From: Aquamicrobium lusatiense
GTDB taxonomy: Bacteria > Pseudomonadota > Alphaproteobacteria > Rhizobiales > Rhizobiaceae
Assembly: GCF_014201615.1 (NCBI RefSeq)
Contig: NZ_JACHEU010000001.1
Coordinates: 2,003,631 to 2,067,630, forward strand
Reading direction: 5' to 3'
Length of the DNA stretch: 64,000 bases
Numbering within the stretch: the first letter of the stretch is position 1; each line of letters begins with the position of its first letter. The notes below the pieces were generated by a model. The model was given only the letters and a program-made list of their open reading frames with translations, was not told the origin of the DNA and did no database searches. The position numbers and the translations under genes were made by a program. This document shows, piece by piece, positions 53,298-62,322 of this stretch.

Positions 53298-53660
53298 GTG
53301 ACAGACGGGCACCATCATGCACCGCAGGGCGGCAGGGCAGGCCGCAACTGGGCCGGGCCGTGGCGCAAAACGCCGGGCCGCGTTCTGGGTACGGCGCTGG
53401 TTCGGTTTTATCAGCTGACCTTGTCAGGGTTCGTCGGCAACACCTGCCGGCATCTGCCGACCTGTTCCGAATATGCCTATGAGGCGATCGCCCGCCATGG
53501 CCTGTGGGCCGGCGGCTGGATGGGGCTTTTCCGCTTTCTGCGCTGCGGGCCGGGCGGAACGCGCGGCATTGATAACGTGCCCGAACAGCTCGGACAGCGC
53601 TTTCGCTGGTTCCTGCCGTGGCGGTATCGCGAGATCGGCAGAAAACGCGGCTGTGGATAG
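53298..53660 (+). CDS. yidD: membrane protein insertion efficiency factor
   Basis: YidD (120 aa), a small amphipathic protein that helps YidC insert membrane proteins. The signature CRHLPTCSEYAYEAIARHG, RFLRCGPGGTRGIDNVPE is complete. Its N-terminal His-rich tail (TDGHHHAPQGG) is longer than usual and the C-terminus (WFLPWRYREIGRKRG) is basic. The start is a GTG at 53298. It lies near dacF-like and thrS, separate from rnpA/yidC. Confidence 0.95.
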   Translation: MTDGHHHAPQGGRAGRNWAGPWRKTPGRVLGTALVRFYQLTLSGFVGNTCRHLPTCSEYAYEAIARHGLWAGGWMGLFRFLRCGPGGTRGIDNVPEQLGQRFRWFLPWRYREIGRKRGCG

Positions 53661-53823
53661 TCTGCAGATCGTGTCGCCGGATTGGCAACCGTTAAAACTT
53701 TCCTCATTATTTGTTAGCAAAAATTTACCATGGTGAGGGTGGAACGGCTTCGGCTTTTTCGATCCCGAGCCTTACATTTTGCCGCGATATTTTTCACAGA
53801 CGCGATTCGTTCGAGGGGACTTG

Positions 53824-55029
53824 ATGCAGGCTTTTCGTGCTGGGCGGGGTGTCCGCAATTTTCTTGCGGCCCTGTTTGCCGCTGGCTCCATCGTGTTGGG
53901 CGCTGGTGCGGCACTCGCCGAAACCTCCTGGGCAGTCTTCGACGTGGACAGCGGCGTTTTCGTCGGCGAGGACGGTGGCAGCCGCATCCAGCCGCCGGCT
54001 TCGCTGGCCAAGATGATGACGCTCTACATCACCTTCGAGGCGATCCGCGATGGCCGTCTGCGCTGGGAGGACCGCGTCACCGTATCCCGCAACGCTTCTA
54101 TCAAGATCCCCACCAAGCTGTGGGTGAAACCCGGCGACACCATCAGCGTGCGCGAAGCCGTGGACGGTATGATCGTCGTCTCCGCCAATGATGCTGCGGC
54201 TGCCATCGGCGAGTATCTGGCTGGCTCGGAGGCTCAGTTCGGGCGCCTGATGACGCAGCGCGCCCGGCAGATCGGCATGAAGGATACGGCCTTCACCAAC
54301 CCGTCGGGGCTGACGGATGGCCTGAAACAAACCACGACCGCGCGCGACATGGCTCTGCTCGGCCTTGCCCTGCAGCGGGATTTTCCGAAGGAATATCGCC
54401 TGTTTGCGCAGCCGTCCTTCGTGTTCCGCGGCAAGCTGCGCAGGGGCCACAACAACCTCATGTATCGCTATGGCGGCGTTGACGGCATCAAGACCGGCTA
54501 CACCGATGCAGCCGGCTACAACCTCGCAAGCTCCCTCAACCTCAACGGTCATCGCCTGATCGGCGTCGTGCTGGGCGGAAAGACGGCCCGCGCGCGCGAC
54601 AACCAGATGGCGACGCTGCTGACACGCTTCAGCAATGGTGAAGGCGTCAAAGCGCCTCTGGTGGCGATGAATGTGCCGGTGCCGACGCCGAGGCCGGCTG
54701 TGGAAATTGCCATGCACATGCCCGAGATGCACATGCCTGAAATCGAGCAGGGCGACGGCGGCTTTCCGGTACCTTCCCTGACGGGCTGGCAGATCCAGAT
54801 CGCCGCGCTGCCCAGCCGGGGCGCGGCACAGGAGCTTCTGGACAAGGTGGGCTCGCTGGTGCGCACGGTCCATACGGGAGCTCTTGCGCAGATCGAAACC
54901 ACATCCCGCCGCGGCCGCACGCTTTATCGCGCCCGCTTCGAGGGGTTCGAGGATCAGGCAGCCGCCACCCGCGCCTGCGCGATGCTGAAGAGCAACCGGC
55001 ACGACTGCATCACCATCGAAGTTCCCTGA
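53824..55029 (+). CDS. D-Ala-D-Ala carboxypeptidase with SPOR domain
   Basis: A 401-residue low-molecular-mass PBP. A signal peptide (residues 1-32, ending GAALA) precedes the S11 peptidase domain with SLAK near residue 60, SAND near 119 and KTG near 222. A linker with repeated HMPEMHMPE is followed by a SPOR peptidoglycan-binding domain (residues 319-401, [10 protein letters not shown]). It trims the stem peptide and should localise at septa. The ATG at 53824 has AGGGG five bases upstream. AT-rich promoter region before it. Confidence 0.93.
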   Translation: MQAFRAGRGVRNFLAALFAAGSIVLGAGAALAETSWAVFDVDSGVFVGEDGGSRIQPPASLAKMMTLYITFEAIRDGRLRWEDRVTVSRNASIKIPTKLWVKPGDTISVREAVDGMIVVSANDAAAAIGEYLAGSEAQFGRLMTQRARQIGMKDTAFTNPSGLTDGLKQTTTARDMALLGLALQRDFPKEYRLFAQPSFVFRGKLRRGHNNLMYRYGGVDGIKTGYTDAAGYNLASSLNLNGHRLIGVVLGGKTARARDNQMATLLTRFSNGEGVKAPLVAMNVPVPTPRPAVEIAMHMPEMHMPEIEQGDGGFPVPSLTGWQIQIAALPSRGAAQELLDKVGSLVRTVHTGALAQIETTSRRGRTLYRARFEGFEDQAAATRACAMLKSNRHDCITIEVP

Positions 55030-55172
55030 ACCGGGCGGCGGCAAATCGCGGGGATGCCGCGATGCTTCGCCGCCTTTACTCACGCGGGAACAGGCACTAT
55101 CAGACCGGCTCGGCATTCAAGCCGCATCAAACCCACCCGCGCTCGTTTGCGGGACTGGATAGGAGAACACCC

Positions 55173-57161
55173 GTGTCGAATACCGTTTCCCTCACATTTC
55201 CCGATGGCTCGTCGCGCGAGTATGACGCCGCGACGACCGGTGCAGCACTTGCGGAATCCATCTCGAAGTCGCTGGCCAAGAAGGCTGTCGCCTACACTTT
55301 CGACGGCACCCTGCGCGATCTGTCCGATCCGCTGGGCGGGTCCGGCAAGGTCGAGATCGTCACCCGCGACGATCCCCGCGTGCTGGAGCTGATCCGCCAC
55401 GATGCCGCGCACGTTCTGGCCGAAGCCGTGCAGGAGCTGTGGCCGGGCACGCAGGTGACCATCGGTCCTGTGATCGACAACGGTTTCTACTACGACTTCG
55501 CCCGCAACGAGCCTTTCACGCCGGACGATTTCACGGCCATCGAAAAGAAGATGCGCGAGATCATCCAGCGCAACAAGCCTTTCACGAAGGAAGTCTGGTC
55601 GCGCGAGAAGGCGAAGCAGGTGTTCCGCGACAAGGGCGAGGCTTACAAGGTCGAGCTGGTCGAGGCGATCCCCGCGGATCAGGACCTGAAAATCTACTAT
55701 CAGGGCGACTGGTTCGATCTCTGCCGCGGTCCGCACATGGCCTCCACCGGCCAGATCGGCAACGCCTTCAAGCTGATGAAGGTGGCCGGCGCCTACTGGC
55801 GCGGCGACGCCAACAACCCGATGCTGACGCGCATCTACGGCACCGCGTGGGCGACGCAGGAACAGCTCGACCAGTATCTGCACATGCTGGAAGAGGCCGA
55901 GAAGCGCGACCATCGCCGCCTTGGCCGCGAGATGGACCTGTTCCACTTCCAGGAGGAAGGGCCGGGCGTCGTCTTCTGGCACGCCAAGGGCTGGAAGATG
56001 TTCCAGAACCTCATCGCCTATATGCGCCGCCGCCTCGGCGACGACTATCAGGAGGTAAACGCCCCGCAGGTGCTCGACAAGAGCCTGTGGGAAACCTCCG
56101 GCCACTGGGGCTGGTATCAGGAGAACATGTTCGCGGTGAAGTCGGCCCACGCCTTCACCCATCCGGATGATCCGGATGCCGATCAGCGCGTGTTTGCACT
56201 CAAGCCGATGAACTGCCCGGGTCACGTGCAGATCTTCAAGCATGGCCTGAAGTCCTATCGCGACCTGCCGATCCGGCTTGCGGAGTTCGGAAATGTGCAT
56301 CGCTATGAAGCGTCCGGCGCTCTGCATGGTCTGATGCGCGTACGCGCGTTCACGCAGGATGATGCGCATATCTTCTGCACCGAGGATCAGCTTGAAGCGG
56401 AAATTCTCAAGATCAACGACCTGATGATGTCGGTGTACAAGGATTTCGGCTTCGAGGAAGTGGTGGTGAAGCTCGCCACGCGGCCGGAAAAGCGCGTCGG
56501 CACCGATGCGGCATGGGATCATGCCGAGGACATCCTGCGCCGCGCGCTGGCGCGCATGGCGCGAGAGGACAACCGCATCAAGATTGGCATCAACGAAGGC
56601 GAGGGCACCTTCTACGGGCCTAAGTTCGAGTACACGCTGAGGGACGCCATCGGCCGCGAATGGCAGTGCGGCACCACGCAGGTGGACTTCAACCTGCCGG
56701 AGCGCTTCGGCGCCTTCTACATCGGTGCGGATTCGGAGAAGAAGCAGCCGGTGATGGTGCATCGCGCCATCTGCGGTTCGCTGGAGCGCTTCCTCGGCAT
56801 TCTCATCGAGAGCCATGCCGGCCAGATGCCCCTGTGGTTCGCGCCCCTGCAGGTGGTGGTGGCGACGATCACCTCCGATGCAGACGACTATGTGAAGCAG
56901 GTGGTGGCGAAGCTGAAGGCCGCCGGCCTGTCTGCCGAAGCAGATCTGCGCAACGAGAAGATCAACTACAAGGTGCGCGAGCACAGCCTGGCGAAAGTGC
57001 CGGTCATCCTCGTCTGCGGCAAGCGCGAGGCCGAGGAGGGTTCGGTCAACATGCGCCGCCTCGGTTCCCGCGACCAGCAGTCGATGACGCTGGACGAGGC
57101 GATTACCGCACTTGTCGACGAGGCGACCCCGCCAGACCTCAAGCGCGCCCGCGCAGGCTAA
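55173..57161 (+). CDS. thrS: threonyl-tRNA synthetase
   Basis: Threonyl-tRNA synthetase (662 aa): N-terminal TGS domain ([14 protein letters not shown]), an editing domain with [13 protein letters not shown], the class II catalytic core with the zinc Cys in [10 protein letters not shown] and motif 2 in [25 protein letters not shown], and a C-terminal anticodon-binding domain. The GTG start at 55173 has GGAGA seven bases upstream. Ends just before a strong terminator. Monocistronic in appearance. Confidence 0.98.
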   Translation: MSNTVSLTFPDGSSREYDAATTGAALAESISKSLAKKAVAYTFDGTLRDLSDPLGGSGKVEIVTRDDPRVLELIRHDAAHVLAEAVQELWPGTQVTIGPVIDNGFYYDFARNEPFTPDDFTAIEKKMREIIQRNKPFTKEVWSREKAKQVFRDKGEAYKVELVEAIPADQDLKIYYQGDWFDLCRGPHMASTGQIGNAFKLMKVAGAYWRGDANNPMLTRIYGTAWATQEQLDQYLHMLEEAEKRDHRRLGREMDLFHFQEEGPGVVFWHAKGWKMFQNLIAYMRRRLGDDYQEVNAPQVLDKSLWETSGHWGWYQENMFAVKSAHAFTHPDDPDADQRVFALKPMNCPGHVQIFKHGLKSYRDLPIRLAEFGNVHRYEASGALHGLMRVRAFTQDDAHIFCTEDQLEAEILKINDLMMSVYKDFGFEEVVVKLATRPEKRVGTDAAWDHAEDILRRALARMAREDNRIKIGINEGEGTFYGPKFEYTLRDAIGREWQCGTTQVDFNLPERFGAFYIGADSEKKQPVMVHRAICGSLERFLGILIESHAGQMPLWFAPLQVVVATITSDADDYVKQVVAKLKAAGLSAEADLRNEKINYKVREHSLAKVPVILVCGKREAEEGSVNMRRLGSRDQQSMTLDEAITALVDEATPPDLKRARAG

Positions 57162-57183
57162 TCAGGCTGGGCTCAGGGATACG

Positions 57184-57217
57184 AAAAACGGCGGCGGAGC
57201 AATCCGCCGCCGTTTTT
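57184..57217. terminator. 15-bp bidirectional terminator after thrS
   Basis: The arms 57184-57198 and 57203-57217 are perfect complements with five A and five T at the ends and a GCAA loop. It terminates thrS (+) and ribH (-). Confidence 0.9.
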
Positions 57218-57236
57218 ATTTTGATGAATAGATTAT

Positions 57237-57716
57237 TCAGGCAGCGGCAGCCAGCTGCGCTCGGGTCCTCCCGATGGTCAGCGCCGCCTCGGCCGCCTCA
57301 CGGCCCTTCTTGACGAAGTGCTCGGAAAAGATGCGGTTGTGATGCTCGGTTTCCTGATAGTGGTGCGGGGTAAGCGATACCGACAGCACGGGAACACCGG
57401 AATCCATGCCGGCGCGCATCAGTCCGTCGACAACCGCCTGCGCGACGAAATCGTGCCGGTAGATGCCGCCATCCACCACAAGCGCGGCCGCCGCGACAGC
57501 CGCGTAGCGGCCAGTCTGCGCAAGATCACGGGCGAGCAGCGGCATCTCGAATGCACCGGGAACGTCGAAGACATCGACCTGTTCGGCGGGGATGAGCTGG
57601 GTAAATCCTTCCAGCGCGCGATCGACGATGTCACTGTGCCAGTTGGCCTTGATGAAGGCATAGCGCGCGGAACGGGAAAAAGAAGGGTGAGCTACTTCTG
57701 ATCGGGCTTGTGTCAT
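57237..57716 (-). CDS. ribH: 6,7-dimethyl-8-ribityllumazine synthase (type II)
   Basis: Lumazine synthase (159 aa), penultimate enzyme of riboflavin synthesis. FVVPGAFEMP-like DVPGAFEMPLLARDLA and the active-site HDFVAQAVVDGLM and SVSLTPHHYQETEHH are conserved. Its divergence from icosahedral RibH and the acidic N-terminus resemble the decameric type II enzyme of Brucella/Mesorhizobium. It follows a complete FMN riboswitch on the same strand and no other rib genes are near, so it is controlled separately. Ribosome-binding site GGAG six bases before the ATG. Confidence 0.95.
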   Translation of the reverse strand: MTQARSEVAHPSFSRSARYAFIKANWHSDIVDRALEGFTQLIPAEQVDVFDVPGAFEMPLLARDLAQTGRYAAVAAAALVVDGGIYRHDFVAQAVVDGLMRAGMDSGVPVLSVSLTPHHYQETEHHNRIFSEHFVKKGREAAEAALTIGRTRAQLAAAA

Positions 57717-57801
57717 GGCGATCTCCTTTCAGCAACAGACACGTCACCCAAGGCGATCACATGAAGGCACTTCGCCCGCATAGCCGGCGGTGCCCACATG
57801 T

Positions 57802-57953
57802 CCTCTTCCATCCGGACTGTAACCGTCGGCTCAGGCATCGCACCTGATCTGCTGACCTTTCCCCACAGGCCGGAGAAAATGGCTGGGAGGAAAGCGCTCG
57901 CGGGCTCGCAGGCTACGCCTGCATACCGCCGGTGGGGAGTTTCACCCCGCCCT
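57802..57953 (-). ncRNA. FMN riboswitch (RFN element)
   Basis: Read on the minus strand, the element opens with AGGGCGGGGTGAAACTCCCC, continues ACCGGCGGTA, AGCCCGCGAGCGCTT, GCCGACGGTTACAGTCCGGA and closes with GGATGGAAGAGG. All conserved RFN segments are present in order. The next 85 bases to the ribH ATG include a hairpin (GGCAC/GTGCC) and the ribosome-binding site, with no obvious terminator, so control is probably at translation initiation. Confidence 0.95.
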
Positions 57954-58013
57954 GAGAACGCTGTATTTGTGTCATGGGAGGAAAACTGTTGCAACCTTGA
58001 AAGTGGTGAACAG

Positions 58014-58973
58014 TCAGTCTGCGGCTTCGGGGTCCACCGCCGAGGCTTCGGACGCCACCACCTCGATCTCGCGGTTGCGGCCCGGTTCCACCTTGAAATC
58101 CGTCTGGTAGATGCGATCACGGTTCTTGGCGATCACCGTATAGTCGCCATCGGCCAGAACCATCGGCGCGAAGGCCCCGACGCTTTCCTTGACCTGTTCG
58201 CCGGCTTCGTTGAGGACCGACCACGACGTATCGGCAATAGCCTCGCCGCCGGCTTCACGCACCAGCTTCAGCGTGACTTCAGCGGCATGGTGCTCCACGG
58301 TCGCCTCGGTGAGCTTGCCGGCCTCGACCCTTATGTCGGAGCGGATGATGGCGTTCACCGAACCGTAGGTCGAAACGATGTGGTAAGTGCCGGAATTCAG
58401 CCGGACCACGGTGTTCGGCTGCACGTTGGGCAGGATCAGCGGGCGTTCGCCGGGGCTGTCGCCATCGCCCTCATAGATCGCAAAGCGCAGTTTTGCCGGC
58501 GGAATGCGCCCGCCGCCTACGGCTACAGCATCAAGCTTGAGGCCGCCCGCATCGAGAACGAAGCTCTCGCGCTGGGGCTGCCTGCCCACGGAAATGCGCT
58601 TGGTAGCGCCTGCGCGGCCATATGAGGCGTGGACGAGATAGCTGCCCGGTTCGAGCTCGAACGAGGTGGTGCCGCCCTGAGCCGAGGCGATCAGCGGCAG
58701 TTTGCCGTCGGCATCCGGCTCGGGCCTGAAAACGCGCCACACCATGCCGCGGCTGATGTCCTCTCCGCCTTCGGTGAGATGTGCGCTGAGGGTGACGTTT
58801 CCGTCCGAGACGGCAAGCTGGGTGTCGCTGTGCGGCGTCGCATAGCTGGAAATGCCGGGGAGCTTGAGTTCGCCGATGCCGTCATCGTCCTGTGCCCCGG
58901 ATGGCACGGTCATGGCCATGCCGAGCGCGGCGGCCAACAGGAACGGGGAAAGACGGCGAACCGCTGCAAACAT
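58014..58973 (-). CDS. exported protein of unknown function
   Basis: A 319-residue exported protein: signal peptide (residues 1-27, ending VPSGAQ) then a beta-rich domain of repeated Ig-like or carboxypeptidase-regulatory style units (SFELEPGSYLVHASYG; VRLNSGTYHIVSTYG; VLADGDYTVIAKN), three similar turns. The acidic C-terminal tail ends VDPEAAD. No catalytic motif. Periplasmic role unknown. The ATG at 58973 follows AAGG. Confidence 0.7.
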   Translation of the reverse strand: MFAAVRRLSPFLLAAALGMAMTVPSGAQDDDGIGELKLPGISSYATPHSDTQLAVSDGNVTLSAHLTEGGEDISRGMVWRVFRPEPDADGKLPLIASAQGGTTSFELEPGSYLVHASYGRAGATKRISVGRQPQRESFVLDAGGLKLDAVAVGGGRIPPAKLRFAIYEGDGDSPGERPLILPNVQPNTVVRLNSGTYHIVSTYGSVNAIIRSDIRVEAGKLTEATVEHHAAEVTLKLVREAGGEAIADTSWSVLNEAGEQVKESVGAFAPMVLADGDYTVIAKNRDRIYQTDFKVEPGRNREIEVVASEASAVDPEAAD

Positions 58974-59116
58974 ACCTTGCCTTGAACCGCAAGCTGGTGG
59001 CAATTTCAAGGCCCGACAGCATCCGTGTGGACGGATGCCTTCATTTTCCGGCAATGCCCGGGCAGATCGCAAGATCGAACGCCCCAGCCGCCGAACCCAA
59101 TCCCTCCGGAGGATGC

Positions 59117-59707
59117 ATGCCGATGAACGAGACGATCATGGACTTCCTGCTGACCAGAACCTCGGTTCCGGTTCAGGACCTGAAAGCTCCCGGTCCCGAC
59201 GATGCCCAGATCGCGAAGATCATCGCGGCGGCTTCCCGCGTGCCGGATCACGGCAAGCTGGCGCCGTGGCGCTTCATCATCTATCGCGGTGAAGCGCGTG
59301 AGGAGGTCGGGCGCCGGCTGGTGGCTCTTGCCGAAGAGCTGGAAGGCCCGCTGCCGGAAGGGCGGCGCATGAAAGAGCAAACGCGGTTTTCACGCGCGCC
59401 CGTGGTGATCGGCGTGGTCTCGACGCCAAAACATCACCCGTCGATACCCGACTGGGAGAAATTCCTCTCGGGCGGCATGGCGGCGATGAACCTCATGATC
59501 GCCGCCAATGCGCTGGGCTTCGGCACCAATCTCATCACCAACTGGTATTCTGATAGTCCCGAAGGCCGGGCGGTGCTGGGATTGGCGCCCGACGAGCGTG
59601 TCGTCGGCTTCGTCCACATAGGGTCTTTCGACGGGCCGGTGCAGGACCGTCCGCGTCCCGATCCGGTAACGCTTTATGCGGATTACACCGGCCCCTGGCA
59701 GGGATGA
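59117..59707 (+). CDS. nitroreductase family protein
   Basis: A 196-residue FMN-dependent nitroreductase-fold protein. The N-terminal MDFLLTRTSVPVQDLKAPGP, the FMN-contacting ASRVPDHGKLAPWRFI and GGMAAMNLMIAANALGFG are typical of the YdjA-like group. The substrate is unknown. GGAGG sits four bases before the ATG at 59117 and ten before 59123. It lies between the divergent exported-protein gene and the convergent CitE gene. Confidence 0.92.
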   Translation: MPMNETIMDFLLTRTSVPVQDLKAPGPDDAQIAKIIAAASRVPDHGKLAPWRFIIYRGEAREEVGRRLVALAEELEGPLPEGRRMKEQTRFSRAPVVIGVVSTPKHHPSIPDWEKFLSGGMAAMNLMIAANALGFGTNLITNWYSDSPEGRAVLGLAPDERVVGFVHIGSFDGPVQDRPRPDPVTLYADYTGPWQG

Positions 59708-59714
59708 TCATGCT

Positions 59715-60596
59715 CTAGCTGGTCACACCGGCGGCCCGTGCCCGTGCCAGAAGGCGCTCGGCGAGGCGCAGGTGAGGGCGGTCGTACATTTTGCCGCCGA
59801 TACCCACCACGCCCGGATTTCCGGCGGCCTCGAACGCCGCCACCACGGCTTGCGAATGCTCTATCGCCTCGGCCGAGGGCGTGAAGGCGGCGTTGATGAC
59901 GGGAACCTGCGCGGGATGGATCGCCATCTTGGCGGTGAACCCGTCGCGCTCGGCTTCAAGGCATTCGGCTTCCAGCCCGGCCAGATCGCGGAAATCAGGA
60001 TACACGCTGTCGATGGCCGTGGTTTCGGCGGCTGATGCCGAGAGCAGCGTGACGGTGCGGGCTAGCCTGAACACGTCCGTGTAGCGCCCGTCCGCATCGC
60101 GTGCCGAACGCGCGCCGATGGCTGCCGACAGATCCTCGGCTCCCCATGTCAGCCCGGCAAGGCGGGCACTGGCACCGGCATAGGTAGCACCTGTGAACAG
60201 GGAGGCAGCCGTTTCCGTGGCGATGGCGATGATGGCGATACCGCCATCCGGCAGTCCGTTTTGCGCTTCATGCACGCGCAGCTTTGCGGAAAGCTGCTGC
60301 ACATCCGCGCCGCTGGTCGATTTGGGCAGCATGATGCCCTGCGGGCGGGCGCCCGCCACTGCGGCGAGGTCGCCATCGGTGAGGCCGGTCGCAAGATCGT
60401 TGACGCGCACATAGACGTCAGGCTTTCCGCCTGACTGGCGCGCGGAAAGGAAATCGGCGGCGATTCGGCGCGCGTTTTCCTTGTTGTCCGGCGCCACGGA
60501 GTCCTCAAGGTCGATGATCACCACATCGGCCCAGGATGAAAAGCCTTTCTCCAGCTTTTTTTCCGAATCGCCGGGAACGAAAAGAAGCGAGCGCAT
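59715..60596 (-). CDS. CoA ester lyase (CitE/HpcH family)
   Basis: A 293-residue lyase of the CitE-like family, which cleaves malyl-, citramalyl- or methylmalyl-CoA. Metal and CoA contacts are seen in LFVPGDSEKKLEKG, DVVIIDLEDSVAP, the E of IATETAASL and LTWGAEDLSAAIGA. Its ATG overlaps the stop codon of the MaoC gene by one base (TGATG), so the two are coupled. Which CoA ester it cleaves cannot be told from sequence alone; citrate lyase is unlikely because citD/citF are absent. Confidence 0.88.
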   Translation of the reverse strand: MRSLLFVPGDSEKKLEKGFSSWADVVIIDLEDSVAPDNKENARRIAADFLSARQSGGKPDVYVRVNDLATGLTDGDLAAVAGARPQGIMLPKSTSGADVQQLSAKLRVHEAQNGLPDGGIAIIAIATETAASLFTGATYAGASARLAGLTWGAEDLSAAIGARSARDADGRYTDVFRLARTVTLLSASAAETTAIDSVYPDFRDLAGLEAECLEAERDGFTAKMAIHPAQVPVINAAFTPSAEAIEHSQAVVAAFEAAGNPGVVGIGGKMYDRPHLRLAERLLARARAAGVTS

Positions 60597-61048
60597 CAGG
60601 CCGGCCTCTTCAGCATCATGGCCTGCCGCAGGCATTTCGCCACCAGAACGTCGTTCTGGTTGTAGGCCCTGTGCTCCATCTCGACGATGCCGCGATCGGG
60701 CTTGGATTTCGATTCGCGTACCGAGACGACGGTGGTTTCCACCCGGACCGTATCGCCATGGAATAGGGGGTGCGGGAACACCGTGTCCGTCATGCCGAGA
60801 TTGCCGATGGTGGTGCCAACGGTAAGGTCGTTCACCGCGATGCCGATCATCAGGCCGAGCGTGAACAGGGAATTGACCAGCGGCTTGCCCCATTCGGTCT
60901 TCGAGGCGAAATCGAAATCGATATGCAGAGGCTGCGGGTTCAGCGTCATTACCGAAAACAGCATGTTGTCACTTTCGGTGACGGTCTTGCGCAGCGTGTG
61001 GCGAAAGACGTGTCCGACTTCGAATTCCTCAAGATAAAGACCGGCCAT
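60596..61048 (-). CDS. MaoC-like hydratase
   Basis: A 150-residue single hot-dog MaoC protein, likely an enoyl-CoA hydratase. The catalytic-type segment NPQPLHIDFDFASKTEWG matches the D...H region of the family (here D and H in HIDFDF). GAGGAG lies six bases before the ATG. It is coupled to the CitE gene. The MaoC/CitE pairing recalls hydratase/lyase pairs such as those of itaconate dissimilation. Confidence 0.88.
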   Translation of the reverse strand: MAGLYLEEFEVGHVFRHTLRKTVTESDNMLFSVMTLNPQPLHIDFDFASKTEWGKPLVNSLFTLGLMIGIAVNDLTVGTTIGNLGMTDTVFPHPLFHGDTVRVETTVVSVRESKSKPDRGIVEMEHRAYNQNDVLVAKCLRQAMMLKRPA

Positions 61049-61195
61049 TGCATTCTCCTCTTCGTGTTTTCTGATAGGGCGCTGCCGCATGTCCCGCAAG
61101 CGTTGCCTTCACGCTGAAACATGGTGAACGCTTTATTAAGCCATCGAATCTATCCTGTGTTGCATGGCCGGGGCTGGCCTGGTGGGGCAGGGCAT

Positions 61196-62320
61196 ATGAT
61201 AGTTGTTTCGCATTTCCTGAAGTGGATCTGCACGGCGAAGGTCTCGGAACGCGCGGCCGCGGCCGCGGCTCTTGCCCATGCCTATGTCAACAACACGCTG
61301 CCTTTCGAGGACCGCTGCGCGGCCGAGGCGGCGCTGACGCTGCTGCTCGACGACCCGTCCTCCAAGGTGCGGCAGGCCATGGCCGAGGCGCTTTCCATGA
61401 GCCGGCATGCGCCGGTTCAGGTGATCGCTGCCCTTGCCGCCGACCAGCCGGAAGTGGCGGCCCTCGTCGTTGCCCGCTCGCCGCTTTTGACGGATGCCGA
61501 TCTCATCGACCGGGTTGCTGCGGGAACCCTCGCCACCCAGAAGCTGGTGGCAGACCGCCCCTTCGTGTCGATGCAGGTGGCTGCCGCTATCGCCGAGATC
61601 GGCGAAGCGGACGCCTGCGTTATGCTGCTTAAAAACTGCGGGGCGGATATTGCCTCGCTGAGCTTTCGCCGCATGACGGAACGTTTCGGCCATCTGGGGC
61701 CGGTGCGTGAGGCGCTCGTTGGCGATGTGCGGTTGCCTGCGGATTGCCGGCACACGCTGCTTGTCAGGCTTGGCGAAACGCTGAAAGGATCGCCGCTGGT
61801 TCAGGCGCTGATGGGTGCCGCGCGCGCTGACCGCCTGCTGCGCGATGCCTGCACAAAGGCGTCGCTGACGCTGATAGAGGCAACCAATGCCGATGAACAT
61901 GAGGCGCTGGCCGAGCATCTGCGCCTGCGCGGAGACCTGACGGCTTCCTTTCTCATCCGCACGGTTGCCCACGGCAAGATCGATTTCTTCGGCCGGGCGC
62001 TGGTGGTTCTGACGCGCCGCAGCGAGCAGCGCGTGGCCTCCCTGCTGGCCGCCGGCAACGACGTTGCCCTGCGTGCATTGCTGACAAGTGCCGGCCTTGC
62101 GGATGCCACCCATGCCATCATCCTGCGCGCGCTGAAGATCTGGCGCGAGGTCGCAAACGGCAAGCGCGTCGCCGGCGTTCAGGAGGTGAGCTGGCTGATG
62201 CTGAAGGAACTCGGCGGGCAGGGCGCGCAGGGCGACCTCGCCACGCTGGTGAAATCCATCCACCTCGATGCGCTGCGCGAAAACGCGCGTGGCCACGCCC
62301 TCGCCATAGCCGCTGCCTGA
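61196..62320 (+). CDS. DUF2336 domain protein
   Basis: A 374-residue all-helical, alanine-rich cytosolic protein matching DUF2336 of alphaproteobacteria (HEAT-like repeats: LLLDDPSSKVRQAMAEALS; VIAALAADQPEVAALVVARSP). No catalytic residues. Related proteins appear near cell-cycle or motility regulators, but none is adjacent. The ATG at 61196 follows GGGG/AGGG; an earlier in-frame start at 61121 is less likely. Confidence 0.85.
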   Translation: MIVVSHFLKWICTAKVSERAAAAAALAHAYVNNTLPFEDRCAAEAALTLLLDDPSSKVRQAMAEALSMSRHAPVQVIAALAADQPEVAALVVARSPLLTDADLIDRVAAGTLATQKLVADRPFVSMQVAAAIAEIGEADACVMLLKNCGADIASLSFRRMTERFGHLGPVREALVGDVRLPADCRHTLLVRLGETLKGSPLVQALMGAARADRLLRDACTKASLTLIEATNADEHEALAEHLRLRGDLTASFLIRTVAHGKIDFFGRALVVLTRRSEQRVASLLAAGNDVALRALLTSAGLADATHAIILRALKIWREVANGKRVAGVQEVSWLMLKELGGQGAQGDLATLVKSIHLDALRENARGHALAIAAA

Positions 62321-62322
62321 AA

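Noticed and set aside
53700..53760. CtrA-like TTAA-N7-TTAA site before the carboxypeptidase gene
   Set aside because: TTAGCAAAAATTTAC is only a loose match, with mismatches in both half sites.
55080..56984. Long open frame (634 aa) on the - strand antisense to thrS
   Set aside because: It mirrors thrS, is His/Leu/Arg/Val-biased and matches nothing; no ribosome-binding site.
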